Shown: positions 56,401 through 64,000 of the stretch, piece after piece | Numbering within the stretch: the first letter of the stretch is position 1 | Layout of the letters: each line of letters starts with the position of its first letter | From: Euleptes europaea | Lineage: Eukaryota > Chordata > Lepidosauria > Squamata > Sphaerodactylidae | NCBI RefSeq assembly: GCF_029931775.1 | Contig: NC_079325.1 | Location: 37,426,673-37,490,672, forward strand | Reading direction: 5' to 3' | Length of the DNA: 64,000 nt | Made by a program: the position numbers and the translations under genes | Notes under the pieces: model-generated | Told to the model about the DNA's origin: nothing | Seen by the model: only the letters and a program-made list of their open reading frames with translations | The model's database searches: none

Positions 56401-56584
56401 TCACAATATGGAGATAAATGGGATTCCCTTCTAATTTCCATAGACTGAGTGGTTGTCAAAAGCATAGGAGCAATAGTGGGTTAAAATGTCAGAAGCTTTT
56501 GGGGGGTCTCCTCTCTGTGCCTAATTCCACATTCTGCTAAGATGACTTAATCTTTTTCTTTCCACAGTTTGGTGCCCAGTTTGA
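42604..56584 (+). CDS. Lipocalin paralogue C, secreted (exon 5 not open as read)
   Basis: Exons 42604-42699, 44556-44686, 48647-48717, 50841-50936, 54535-54635 and 56568-56584 follow the family pattern and phases. Exon 1 gives MEGVLLIVVLTSVFLLDAGA (signal) and DIPIQPDFDFEK. Exon 2 begins IAGKWYPIVVILENV. Exon 3 has KDGKCETREVTV (Cys80). Exon 4 has FVDVNYDSYYVLHVEM. Exon 6 ends VWCPV with the second Cys. Exon 5, spliced like the paralogues, meets TAG at 54552-54554 and is 101 rather than 102 nt. The frame that resembles the family helix (KFKKLAKSMGFKVRRL) lies after a run of nine A at 54563-54571. So the gene is a young pseudogene, is spliced differently, or has a sequencing error. An in-frame ATG at 42580 could add eight residues (MAPPSIAR) before the signal peptide. 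Confidence 0.72.
43470..43770 (+). mobile_element. Non-LTR reverse transcriptase fragment (YADD)
   Basis: A plus-strand frame has GVKQGCVLAPL and then STLLYADDVVLLLL and KEESLSINYAMTKVIV, the catalytic region of a non-LTR polymerase. The clade is not certain. It may be the coding part of the element whose tail is so common here. It lies in lipocalin C intron 1. Confidence 0.7.
43860..44290 (+). mobile_element. L1 LINE ORF2 fragment
   Basis: RPISLLNMDYKIFTTVMVER, HEDQTGFVPRRYMEGNIRYL and FMFLDAS are L1 reverse-transcriptase block motifs. The fragment is truncated at both ends and lies in lipocalin C intron 1. Confidence 0.8.
45583..46030 (-). mobile_element. Non-LTR retrotransposon 3' end with palindromic tail
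   Basis: The minus strand encodes a Cys/His end domain (LCPCNSGEPETLEHVLLRCC, 45752-46021) finishing in LQWVAVLVCLQ. This shows that the CAGTGGGTAGCCGTGTTAGT motif of the many short copies is coding at its start. The tail (45583-45756) is an inverted duplication like the one at 7751. Confidence 0.75.
46340..48318. mobile_element. hAT-type MITE, TAGGGTTGCC family, split by a second hAT
   Basis: The outer element has ends TAGGGTTGCC and GGCAACCCTA and a perfect 8-bp duplication GGTGAGTG (46332-46339, 48319-48326). Only 20 bp of its left end precede the inner insertion. Confidence 0.88.
46360..48130. mobile_element. 1.77-kb non-autonomous hAT with internal tandem repeats
   Basis: Ends TAGGGCTGTC and GACAGCCCTA, with subterminal TTCGG-rich inverted sequence. 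Flanked by CCTCCAGG (46352-46359) and CCTCCATG (48131-48138). Four direct repeats of about 150 bp (about 47185-47765) share 'CCCTGACCCAATGTTTACAA' and 'CCCCTGCAGCC'. A reversed partial unit is near 46555-46680. No transposase frame was recognised. It lies in lipocalin C intron 2. Confidence 0.85.
48955..49536 (+). repeat. CR1 LINE 3' end with nested SINE
   Basis: CR1 coding tail (EDVVMATGIDSFKRRLDRFM) and 3' end 'TGATCCAGCAGGGCTCCTCT' are separated by a family 1 SINE at 49166-49471. It lies in lipocalin C intron 3. Confidence 0.8.
50324..50529. mobile_element. hAT-type MITE, TAGGGTTGCC family, perfect target duplication
   Basis: Ends TAGGGTTGCC and GGCAACCCTA, flanked by exact CAGGGATG repeats (50316-50323, 50530-50537). 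The orientation is opposite to the copies at 37 kb. It lies 300 bp upstream of lipocalin C exon 4. Confidence 0.9.
52404..53699 (-). repeat. tRNA-type SINE (family 1) split by a 994-bp hAT
   Basis: The SINE in reverse orientation (52404-52694) resumes for a few bases after the insertion at 53689. It lies in lipocalin C intron 4. Confidence 0.75.
52695..53688. mobile_element. hAT-type element with GC-rich cargo
   Basis: Ends CAGTGGTCGGCAAAC and GTTTGCCGACCACTG, flanked by an exact 8-bp duplication CACTACAC (52687-52694, 53689-53696). The inside holds a tRNA-Ala-like SINE body (52768-52870, reverse) and a separate piece of the same SINE (53100-53150). About 700 bp of strongly GC-rich sequence with a GA run (53399-53427) is also present. 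No transposase was recognised. Confidence 0.85.
53705..54010. repeat. CR1 pieces in both orientations
   Basis: A reversed CR1 end (53708-53775, 'AGTCCATCTAGTCCAACATA') is followed by a forward CR1 piece near 53900-53975 ('AAACAGGGTTAGACAGATTC'). Confidence 0.55.
54776..55030 (-). repeat. tRNA-type SINE (family 1)
   Basis: Reverse orientation. The middle module is shortened, as in the copy at 17261. It lies in lipocalin C intron 5. Confidence 0.75.
55235..55630 (+). repeat. CR1 LINE 3' end, well preserved
   Basis: The coding tail RIVKLWNSLPQDVVMAASLE and GFKRGVDIFM is followed by the 3' UTR and the terminal repeats CTTATGTTCTTATGTTCT. It is the best CR1 copy in the window. Confidence 0.85.
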
Positions 56585-56862
56585 GAATCACGGTAGGTGA
56601 AATTCAAGACACTCAAAGGGTGTTTCTTTTGGTGGGCGGCTGAGGAGGCCCCATACCTCGAACCCACCCCAGAAGTCACGAGAACCGAGGACACCGTCCA
56701 ACTTGAAATGAAAAATGGCACTGGATCACCTATTCTGTACAGAAAGGCTATGCCAAGTAGAAAGCCGGGAGCCTTTTGAATCATAACTTGAAATGCTGAG
56801 CAAGTATTCAATTTTGAAACGTGATGCTAATTGGCATTGTGACAAAGATTGAATCCTATTTC

Positions 56863-58015
56863 AAGAAGAAGAAGAAAATGAGCTGTTTTTTATACCCTGC
56901 TTTTCTGTTCCTTTAAGACAGGGATGGGGAACCTCAGGCCCAGGGGCTGTATGCGGCCCCTGAGGACATTTTTTGTGGCCCTCGGGTCTGGGGCCCTGCC
57001 GCGGAGACCTGTCGGCTGTTGAGCAGCGAGAAGGAGGGGGGAGAGGCCGGCGGCTCCCGGTGGCAGAGCATGCATGTGGGAGCCGATCGGGCTTTGGGGG
57101 GGCCTTTTGTGGACTCTGGGGGGGAGGGCATGGAGACTGGGGCCCAGTCACTTGGGGCTCCGTGCGCCGCTGGGTGTGTGTGTGTGGGCGGGGGAGGCGG
57201 GGAGGCTGGGGCCCAGTTGCGTGGGGCCGGCATGCGTGTGTGTGTATGGGGGGGGGAAGGCTTTTCTCTCTTTTCTTCCTCTTTTTCTGTCACTCCTTTC
57301 TCTCCCTCTCTTTCTCCCTCTTTTTCTGTCTCTTTCTTTGTCTCCCTCCGTCCATTTCTTTCTTTCCCTCCATCCTTTTCTTTCTTTCTCCCCCCTCTCC
57401 ATTTCTTTCTTCCTTTCTCTCTCTTTCTCCCTCCCTCCCTTTTCCTCTTTCTCTGTTTTCCTTCCTCCCTTCCTCGCTTGCCAATTGACTGTGGGCTGCG
57501 CCCCCCTGGCACCTCATTTGCTGGGGCCCACCGCTGGCTGCCCTCCCACCTGGGAGGGGGGGAGGGGGGCGCCCTGCAGGCCGTCTCTGTGTGGCCTCCC
57601 CTGGGGTTGCCAACCTCCAGGTGGTGGCTGGAGACCTGGCAACCCTAGCCTCTCCCCCCAATACCGAGAAATCTACACCTGGTATGGCCCCTGAATGATG
57701 TTATAAATGTGCAAATGGCCCTTGGCAGGAAAAAGGTTCTCCACCCCTGCTTTAAGGAGTCTCAACACTGCTTACAATCACCTGTCCTCCCCCTTCTCAC
57801 AACAAACACCTTGTGAGGTAGATGGGGCTGAGAAAGTTATGAGAGAACTGTAACTAGCCCAGCATCCCCCAGCAGGCTGCACATGGAGGAGTGGGGGGAC
57901 AAATCTGGTTCATCAGATTAGAATTCGCCACTCATGTGGAGGAGTGGGGAATCAAACCCGATTCTTCAGATCAGATTCTGCCACTCTTAATCACTACCCC
58001 ACTCTGGCCCTCAGT
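56863..58015 (-). repeat. tRNA-type SINE (family 1) split by an 831-bp hAT
   Basis: SINE parts at 56863-56918 and 57750-58015, reverse orientation. It lies in the intron before the lipocalin C 3' UTR exon. Confidence 0.75.
56919..57749. mobile_element. hAT-type element with CT-rich and GC-rich cargo
   Basis: Ends CAGGGATGGGGAACC and GGTTCTCCACCCCTG. Flanked by CTTTAAGA (56911-56918) and CTTTAAGG (57750-57757). It contains a long pyrimidine tract (57258-57475) and a tiny 46-bp remnant of the TAGGGTTGCC MITE (57604-57650). Long open frames through the C/T run are low-complexity and not genes. Confidence 0.82.
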
Positions 58016-58117
58016 AATATAAAAAGGGGGATCACACTGAGGCAGGCTTTCTCTCTAAAAAGCTTTGCTTATATGCCCCAGGAGACCCTCTCACAGAATC
58101 CTTTTTGCCTTCCACAG

Positions 58118-58275
58118 GGAAATTATAACCTTTCCAAAGCATCATTCCACACCTCTGCAGCATCATGGTAGTCCAGATGATCCACACTGCAAATTTCCAC
58201 TCATCTTCCAATTACTTCCTGCTTTGAGGGCCTGGTTTTTGTTTTCCCTGCATAATAAAAAGAACCAAAAGTGAT
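58118..58275 (+). other. 3' UTR exon and poly(A) signal of lipocalin C
   Basis: A pyrimidine-rich acceptor (AG at 58116-58117) opens a non-coding exon with AATAAA at 58254-58259. This parallels the last exon of lipocalin A. A donor follows exon 6 near 56592. Confidence 0.6.
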
Positions 58276-58805
58276 TTTTTTTTGTTGCTGTTATCAGGGC
58301 TGTATTTTTTGTGCATTTGCAGAATGGTGTGAGATGCTAATCTGAAATTTTCTTCACTGCTTTCAAACTTTCTTTTGAAAAAGGCTGTAACAGTATTACC
58401 CCTATTAGAATGGTCTCCAGTTTTTAGTTGGGTGAATTAGCTTTGGACACTTTGAATGAGTGACAGGAGTGGGTACGGGATCTTTTCTCTTACGTATACT
58501 GAGATCACCTCTTTGGAAAACGAGATGTTTTGTGTCTTTTATGGTTTTTGTTAAAAAACAGTTTAAGCACACACATGTTCACTCACACACCTGATTCATA
58601 CAAGAACCTAAGAAATAAGAGAGAAGAGGGATGGACATAAGAATATGAGGTCATTGAGGGGTTATAGTCACCTGTCCTGAAGCGTAGGGGATGTTCATGG
58701 AAACTGCTGCAGTGAAGGAGCAGAGAAACAGACAAGCGTCTCTCGGAAATAAAGCGCAAAAGAGGCCTGTACAAGCAAGCATGGGTGTGTGTATCTAGGA
58801 TCCAG

Positions 58806-59020
58806 AAAGACATGCTGTGGCTCAGTGGCAGAGCATCTGCTTGGCATGCAGAAGGTCCCAGGTTCAATCCCCCGCATCTCCAGTTAAAGGGTCTAGGCAG
58901 GTAGGTGATGTGAAAGACCCCTGCCTGAGACCCCGGAGAGCCGCTGCTGGTCTGAGTAGACAATACTGACTTTGATGGACCCAAGGGTCTGATTCAGTAT
59001 AAGGCAGCTTCATGTGTTCA
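58806..59020 (+). repeat. tRNA-Ala-like SINE, full length
   Basis: TGGCTCAGTGGCAGAGCATC (A box) and GGTTCAATCCC (B box) form an intact-looking tRNA-like head. Then 'CCTGAGACCCCGGAGAGCCG' and the tail 'GATTCAGTATAAGGCAGCTT' follow. This is a SINE and not a tRNA gene. Confidence 0.75.
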
Positions 59021-59799
59021 TGTGATCATGCACACTTGTTATGGCTAAAAGGGCTAATATTTATACTCCCAAATGTATCCTGAGGCAGTAGCCACTTGGC
59101 AACACAAAGGGCTTACCAGCAACAAAAAGTCTTAATTGCAAAAAAAAAAAAAGTCTTAATTGCTTCACTGATACCTTGGACATTAGTTTTTGAAAGAGCA
59201 TGAGGACAAATACTACCTGTGTTTGTTTGATTGAGTACTTGTAAATGACTTTGGTGTACAACTTTAGATATGCTCAGATGACTCAGTAATCTTCCCAGGA
59301 AGGGAAGGCAAACCCGAGACAGAGTGGCTAAATCAACTCAGCATTTTAAATTACGCTGGAGGGTTGAGTAGATATGCAAAATGTTTCTGACCAGAGTTCC
59401 TTGAATGGACACTGATTGCTGATGAGATTAATTGGTATACTCTATTATTTCCAGCTTTCCTTCTAGGAAATATCTATTAGATATTTGAAAGGGAGACTGC
59501 CCACTCCACCCCCCATATTGATTCAGCCTTTCTTACCTTGGGGCCAGGGAGATGCAAAGCAACCCAGGATTTCCTGACAGCTGCCAAAACTTCAGTTAGG
59601 TCACAAAGATGGCATTACAGGTCCCTGGAAACTTTGGTTCGTGCATTGTGAAGCAGTGCCCTGCTTTTTCCTTGTTAGGTCTTGGTCCGACACACCTTTT
59701 CAGTGTACCAGGGCACTGGGCTGCCTGGGGGCCCTAACAACAGTAGCCAAGATACTTTCTTCCCCTTGCATTTGATTCACTGCATACAGCCAGGCACAC

Positions 59800-59990
59800 C
59801 TTTGGGCCATGGGAAATGCACAGCTGCCAACCACCTTCCAGCCCAAGTAACACACACAAGGTGGATCCCAAAACTCTCTGAGAGGCATCTATTTTGTGGA
59901 GAGCAGTGTCTTGCTTTGCTGCCAGTCCTCGGTCCCTGTGCCATCATGGTTTTTTTCCCCCAACTGCTTACATTACCCCCCCCCCCAACA
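59800..59990. repeat. Dispersed repeat, copy 2 of 2
   Basis: Matches 31770-31990 ('GGTGGATCCCAAAACTCTCT', 'TTGTGGAGAGCAGTGTCTTG'). The flanks 59020-59800 and 60000-61500 hold no recognised element beyond A-rich or simple-sequence scraps. Confidence 0.5.
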
Positions 59991-61597
59991 AGGACATATG
60001 GCACCGACATATGACTTTGTTCACACATGCCGGACTGCTAATATGGGGTTGCCGGCTGTGAACTGTTACAAGGCATCTCCGGCAGAGAGTGAAAGAAGGA
60101 TGGGATAGAGGAGAAAAGGTGAGGACAGCAGTGAAGAAGCACTCAGATCCAGATTGTTTGTCAGAACAAACAAAAACAAAACATTAAGCTGACTGAAATG
60201 GGTGGGGTTGAGGACAGATGTGGCTTCCACTGTTAGTGGATGTGGGAAGGGATTCCCTCACTAACCATTAAAACAATCAACAAGTTTCTTTGATTTATCC
60301 TATCGTTTAAAGCATTTAAATGCATAATAAATCAATAAAGCAGGTAAATACTGGTAAAAAAACAAACATACTTATTCACAATTTCAAATACACCCAATGG
60401 ATCATAAAGAAAAACACACAAGGAGGACCCAATGCTCCTAACTATATACACTTGGTGGCAAGGAAGGTGGGACTGATCCCTGCACCCTTGCAACGTGAGC
60501 TCCAACCCTATATATTTACATTTATTGCATTTATTGCTATATACATTGCTTTTTTAATGAAAGGATGGGTTTTTGGTTTTGGAGTTTGTTTGTTTTTACA
60601 TAACCCATCCTTTGTTTTTAAGACATGTGCACTAAATATGGTGACCTGGGCACGCCAGGCCAATCAGAGGGCTCCCTCCGGAATTCGGAAGTCTTGACGC
60701 GGCAACACTGTTGACAAATGAAGCCACAGAAGTGTGTTACCTTATCAGCAGTGAGAACAGTGGGATGTCACCGCAACCTAAAGTGAAGTCGGTGCATGTG
60801 CAGGGGTCACTCTGGGACAGTAACAGCAAAACAGCAGAGGTACCATAAAGGTAAAGGTAAAGGTCCCCATCAATCTCTCCTCTCCTTCATGGGTGAGTTG
60901 TTCCTGTTCCAAGGCTGAGAATCTGTTCGATAACGGTACCGAGTCTATTACCGACTCTAAATCCACTGCTTTCAAGAAGTTATCAATCTTAAATTGATTC
61001 ACTTCTTTATTGGATTCCTGTTCTCCTGTAGCAGACCGACATTGTTTTTTTTTTAACCCCCCCCCCCCAGTCCAAATTCACTGCCTTGAACTGTGATTCT
61101 GTGAGAGTCAAACTCTTCTAAGCAGGACACTCAGAATGAGAAGGCTTGGATAAAAAAGCAGTTAAAACAACATAAAATGCAAACAAATTCCTCGAGGTCA
61201 ATAGCAGCGCAGCTGGAGCCTCCCCCACCCCAACCGGAAGTTCCAGTAGCAACACTGAAAACACAGGCCATGTGGGAATAGCCTCAATGAGGTAGTGCTG
61301 TTGGACTAGGAACACTGGCTACATAGACATTATATTTTGGAATCACTACCCTTCTGTCTGCTACTGCCTGAAGCATTGCTCTTAGGTGGGGAGATCTTGG
61401 CTGACCAAAACCTTCGATAGTACAGAATGACCTGTCTATGTGCACTCTCACCCCACCATTCAAAGGGCTCTCTGAGGTTTTTGATCACTGGCTCAACATC
61501 CAATAGCACTACAGGCTATCGTGAACCCACACCCACATCTTTGTAGGAATTTAAGAGAAAACATTACCAACTTAGACTTCTGCGGAGTAGGTTGCAA

Positions 61598-61658
61598 TGT
61601 ACAAAGTGTTCTGGAATGCTGAAAATATGCAGAAACAATTATTTCTTCAAATAACCCT
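61598..61658 (+). promoter_or_regulatory. Lipocalin D upstream block with steroid-receptor-like palindrome
   Basis: TGTACA-AAG-TGTTCT (61598-61612) is a strong match to the androgen/glucocorticoid 15-mer. GCAGAAACAATTATTTCTTC with ATAACCC after it is the shared lipocalin block. The palindrome ends 130 bp before the TATA box. Confidence 0.55.
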
Positions 61659-61741
61659 TGTTATCTCAAACATTATCATTTTGAGTAACTGGTTCCTGGA
61701 GGTGGGGATGAGATGAACTTAGGAAAAAATGAAAGGAGAGG

Positions 61742-61747
61742 TATAAA
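61742..61747 (+). promoter_or_regulatory. TATA box of lipocalin D
   Basis: TATAAA lies 88 bp before the ATG at 61830. Confidence 0.7.
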
Positions 61748-61829
61748 GGGAAGCAAAATTAAGAGCTGCGATTCTCTTGGCCTTTGAAAGCATTTCTTCC
61801 ACTGGTGTGAAGAAAGGACCATTTCAAGG

Positions 61830-62400
61830 ATGAGAAGTGTGCTGTTGATCGTTGTGTTGACCTCTGTCTGCAAAGTACATGCTGGATCTCGATGTTGCGT
61901 TCCCATACAGCCAGGCTTTGATGACCGACAGGTAACAGCAAAATGGACTTCAAATAGGCCTTAAAGCTCAGGATGCTCACCTGAGTACCCCTGAAAAAGG
62001 AAGCATTCATTTTTTTTAGCTCTCAACCAAATCAGCAAAGAGTCTTGTGGCATTGTAAAGTCTTATAATAGATTACAGAATTCAATTATTCAGGTACAAA
62101 CAAAAAGAAAGGTAAGGATGGGGAGGGGGGAGATGTGATAAAGTGGGGCCAGAATGAAAGTGTGTGGATGGCCCCAACAGTAGCCACCTAGTGCTGCCTA
62201 AATACAGTCATTTCAAATTAGATATTTACATTATGTTTTCTTTGGTAATTTATAGTTAATTCCTCTTTCTAGTTGTACGGGAAGTGGTATCCCATTGCAG
62301 TAGTAATGGATCGAGACATAAAAAGAGCTGTAGAAGTCATTAGCAGCACAGTAGAGTTTCCAACTCACAAAGGATTAATTGTGATATCAGAGTATTATAG
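61830..62400 (+). CDS. Lipocalin paralogue D, secreted (5' part; leaves the window)
   Basis: Exon 1 (61830-61931) encodes MRSVLLIVVLTSVCKVHAGS, a signal peptide, then RCCVPIQPGFDDRQ. Exon 2 (62273-62400) begins LYGKWYPIAVVMDRDIKRAV and ends VISEYYR in phase 2, like exon 2 of A to C. The signal peptide is nearly identical to that of lipocalin C (LLIVVLTSV), so these two look like recent duplicates. Exon 1 carries two adjacent Cys just after the predicted cleavage region, absent from the other three. No exon 3 (expected DGxC motif) was seen before 64000, so the gene continues to the right. Confidence 0.85.
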
Positions 62401-62811
62401 GTAAGTTTACTAGAATTGCTGCGCTTGAAGTCTGCCTTCGTAAAGAGAGATCCAATCCTGTAGATTTTGTTTTTTGAGCCAAGCAATAATATTCTACAAC
62501 CAGGAAAGATTCAGTCTGCAATTTTGTTTGGGCAGGAAATTAAGCATGCTAAAAAAAAAGAACCAAAATGATTTTATCTGTAAATTTTGATAGTGAATCC
62601 ACTTAGACTGCATGTATACAGCAAACATTACATTAGAGTGCTTTACATTAGAGTGATCAGGAACTCAAAAACTTTGCTAGAGTAATTAATAGCAGTAGAT
62701 TATTTATATTACAATTGAATATGTTTTATATCCATTTAAGAAATCAAAATATCATGATCCTAAATTTGGGTTGTGAAGTCAACACTTCACACAGTCTGGC
62801 AAGTGTGTGTG

Positions 62812-63025
62812 TGTAAAGTGCCATCAAGTCACAGCCGACTTATGGCGACCCCTTATGGGGTTTTCAAGGCAAGACTAACAGAGGTGGTTTGCCAGTGCCT
62901 TCCTCTATATAGCAACCCTGGACTTCTTTGGTGGTCTCCCATCCAAATACTAACCAGGGCTGACCCTGCTTAGCTTCTGAGATCTGACAAGATCAGGCTA
63001 GCCTGGGCCATCCAGGTCAGGGCAA
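62812..63025 (-). repeat. 5S-rRNA-derived SINE
   Basis: Complement of a 5S head ('TCTCCCATCCAAATACTAAC', 'GCTTAGCTTCTGAGATCTGA') with the tail 'CAAGTCACAGCCGACTTATG'. It is nearly the same as the copy at 2430. It lies in lipocalin D intron 2. Confidence 0.75.
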
Positions 63026-63308
63026 TCTAGCAAGTGGCTTGTTATAATTTAGTACAGTTTATATTAGCTGACTACAAAAGATCAAACCAGGTTATTTTTT
63101 ATTAATGATCTCAAATTTCAGTTCTCAAAACAAAGGATCATACTTTGGTTATTAACACCTGAATGCTGAAATTCAGATATTTGCAGGTTATGAAATGTTT
63201 CACAATTTCATTCCATTGCTGAAAGAAAGTAAAACTGTGTGAGTGACCTAGAGTGAAAGAGTAACCAGCTTCATTATATAGAGAGCCTTTCCTCTAGTCT
63301 AAATGCAG

Positions 63309-63352
63309 TGTGTGTGTGTGTGTGTGTTGTGTGTGTTGTGTGTGTGTGTGAA
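63309..63352. repeat. GT microsatellite
   Basis: A run of GT units with two small interruptions. The remaining 63353-64000 shows a 36-bp near-duplicate (AAATACTCCCTTCAAATACA at about 63555 and 63668) but no gene. Confidence 0.85.
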
Positions 63353-64000
63353 GGGAATATTACAGCATGAGCTGTAGCATTTTACCACTCTTTTCAGAGC
63401 AGAAAAGGTAACCAGAGGAGCTGGAGCCTTCCATGAATGCTAGGAGGTTGCTGTGGAGTGACTCCAATCTGGTGCTCACATGCAAAGGAATGAGGTGGAG
63501 GAAAAGAAATATCTCACTTGAGGATCACAAGTATTATTGCTCCTGAATGTAAAAAAATACTCCCTTCAAATACAAAACACACATACAGAACAGTCTCAAA
63601 CTATACAGGGGAAATCCAGGGGTACTCCAAAAACCAAGTCCAAGGGTTTGGCTCCTGAGCGTGAAAAAAATACTCCCTTCAAATACAAAACTAGTGCATC
63701 AAGCAATGCCTTGGCTAAGAATTTTTCTCTTGTTTTCTTTCCCCTCCATTTGGGAGACCATTTAAAAATGGTACCCTCCTATGTGCAGTCTGAAATGATA
63801 CCACTGTTCCACTACTTTATTCCTGCCTTGTTCCTGCTCATTAATTTTGATTTCCTCATTCCTCCTAGGAATTCCTATATGATTCTCCTTTCCTCTGTTT
63901 TATCCTCCAACAACTCTGTGGCATAAGTTGGGCATGAAGAGAGAGTGAGAAACTGGTTCAGTGTCGATCGATAAGCTTCATGTCTGAGTGGGGATGTCGT

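Noticed and set aside
57019-57694. Several long overlapping open frames on both strands (about 170-210 codons)
   Set aside because: They run through C/T and GC-rich low-complexity cargo of a hAT element, and are open because of base composition, with no recognisable domain.
58806-58880. tRNA-Ala gene candidate
   Set aside because: A and B boxes are present, but it continues into the SINE body and tail found in other copies.

Overview
The window looks like a squamate reptile (lizard) chromosome. The evidence is the repeat mix: RTE/BovB and CR1 LINE fragments, a tRNA-type SINE of the Sauria kind, a 5S-rRNA-derived SINE, L1 pieces and many short hAT-type transposons, together with vertebrate multi-exon genes. 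Species cannot be fixed from the sequence. All gene structures below were assembled by hand from splice sites, phase and protein resemblance; no search was run.

Left part (1-16.2 kb): a head-to-head pair of host genes. PAXX (non-homologous end-joining factor) runs leftwards from a CpG-rich first exon at 6741. TMEM141 (small two-pass membrane protein) runs rightwards from a CpG-rich first exon at 8347 to a poly(A) signal at 16106. TMEM141 is complete in five phase-consistent exons.

Right part (17.8-64 kb): a cluster of four lipocalin paralogues. LCN-A (+, 17.9-30.9 kb) is complete with seven exons. LCN-B (-, 41.0-35.7 kb) has five coding exons recognised. LCN-C (+, 42.6-58.3 kb) has all exons, but its exon 5 is not open as read. 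LCN-D (+, from 61.8 kb) shows two exons and then leaves the window. All share the same intron phases, a signal peptide, a GKWY motif at the start of exon 2, and, where the exons can be seen, a conserved Cys in exon 3. In A and C a second Cys is present in the last coding exon. In human, TMEM141 lies beside LCN15/LCN8/LCN6/LCN10 and PAXX lies beside LCNL1/PTGDS/LCN12, so the lipocalins are in the expected neighbourhood and probably represent an LCN15/LCN8-type expansion, perhaps the lizard epididymal secretory protein group.

All four lipocalin promoters share a TATA box, a conserved A/T-rich block about 75-90 bp upstream of it and, about 125-145 bp upstream, a 15-bp steroid-receptor-like palindrome. 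The palindrome is good in B, C and D and degenerate in A. This would fit androgen-driven secretion and is the most interesting regulatory signal here.

The rest is repeats, many nested: hAT elements inside SINEs, a hAT with internal tandem repeats inside another hAT MITE, a BovB piece inside an L1, and palindromic (fold-back) copies of a non-LTR retrotransposon 3' end. No RNA genes or CRISPR arrays were seen.
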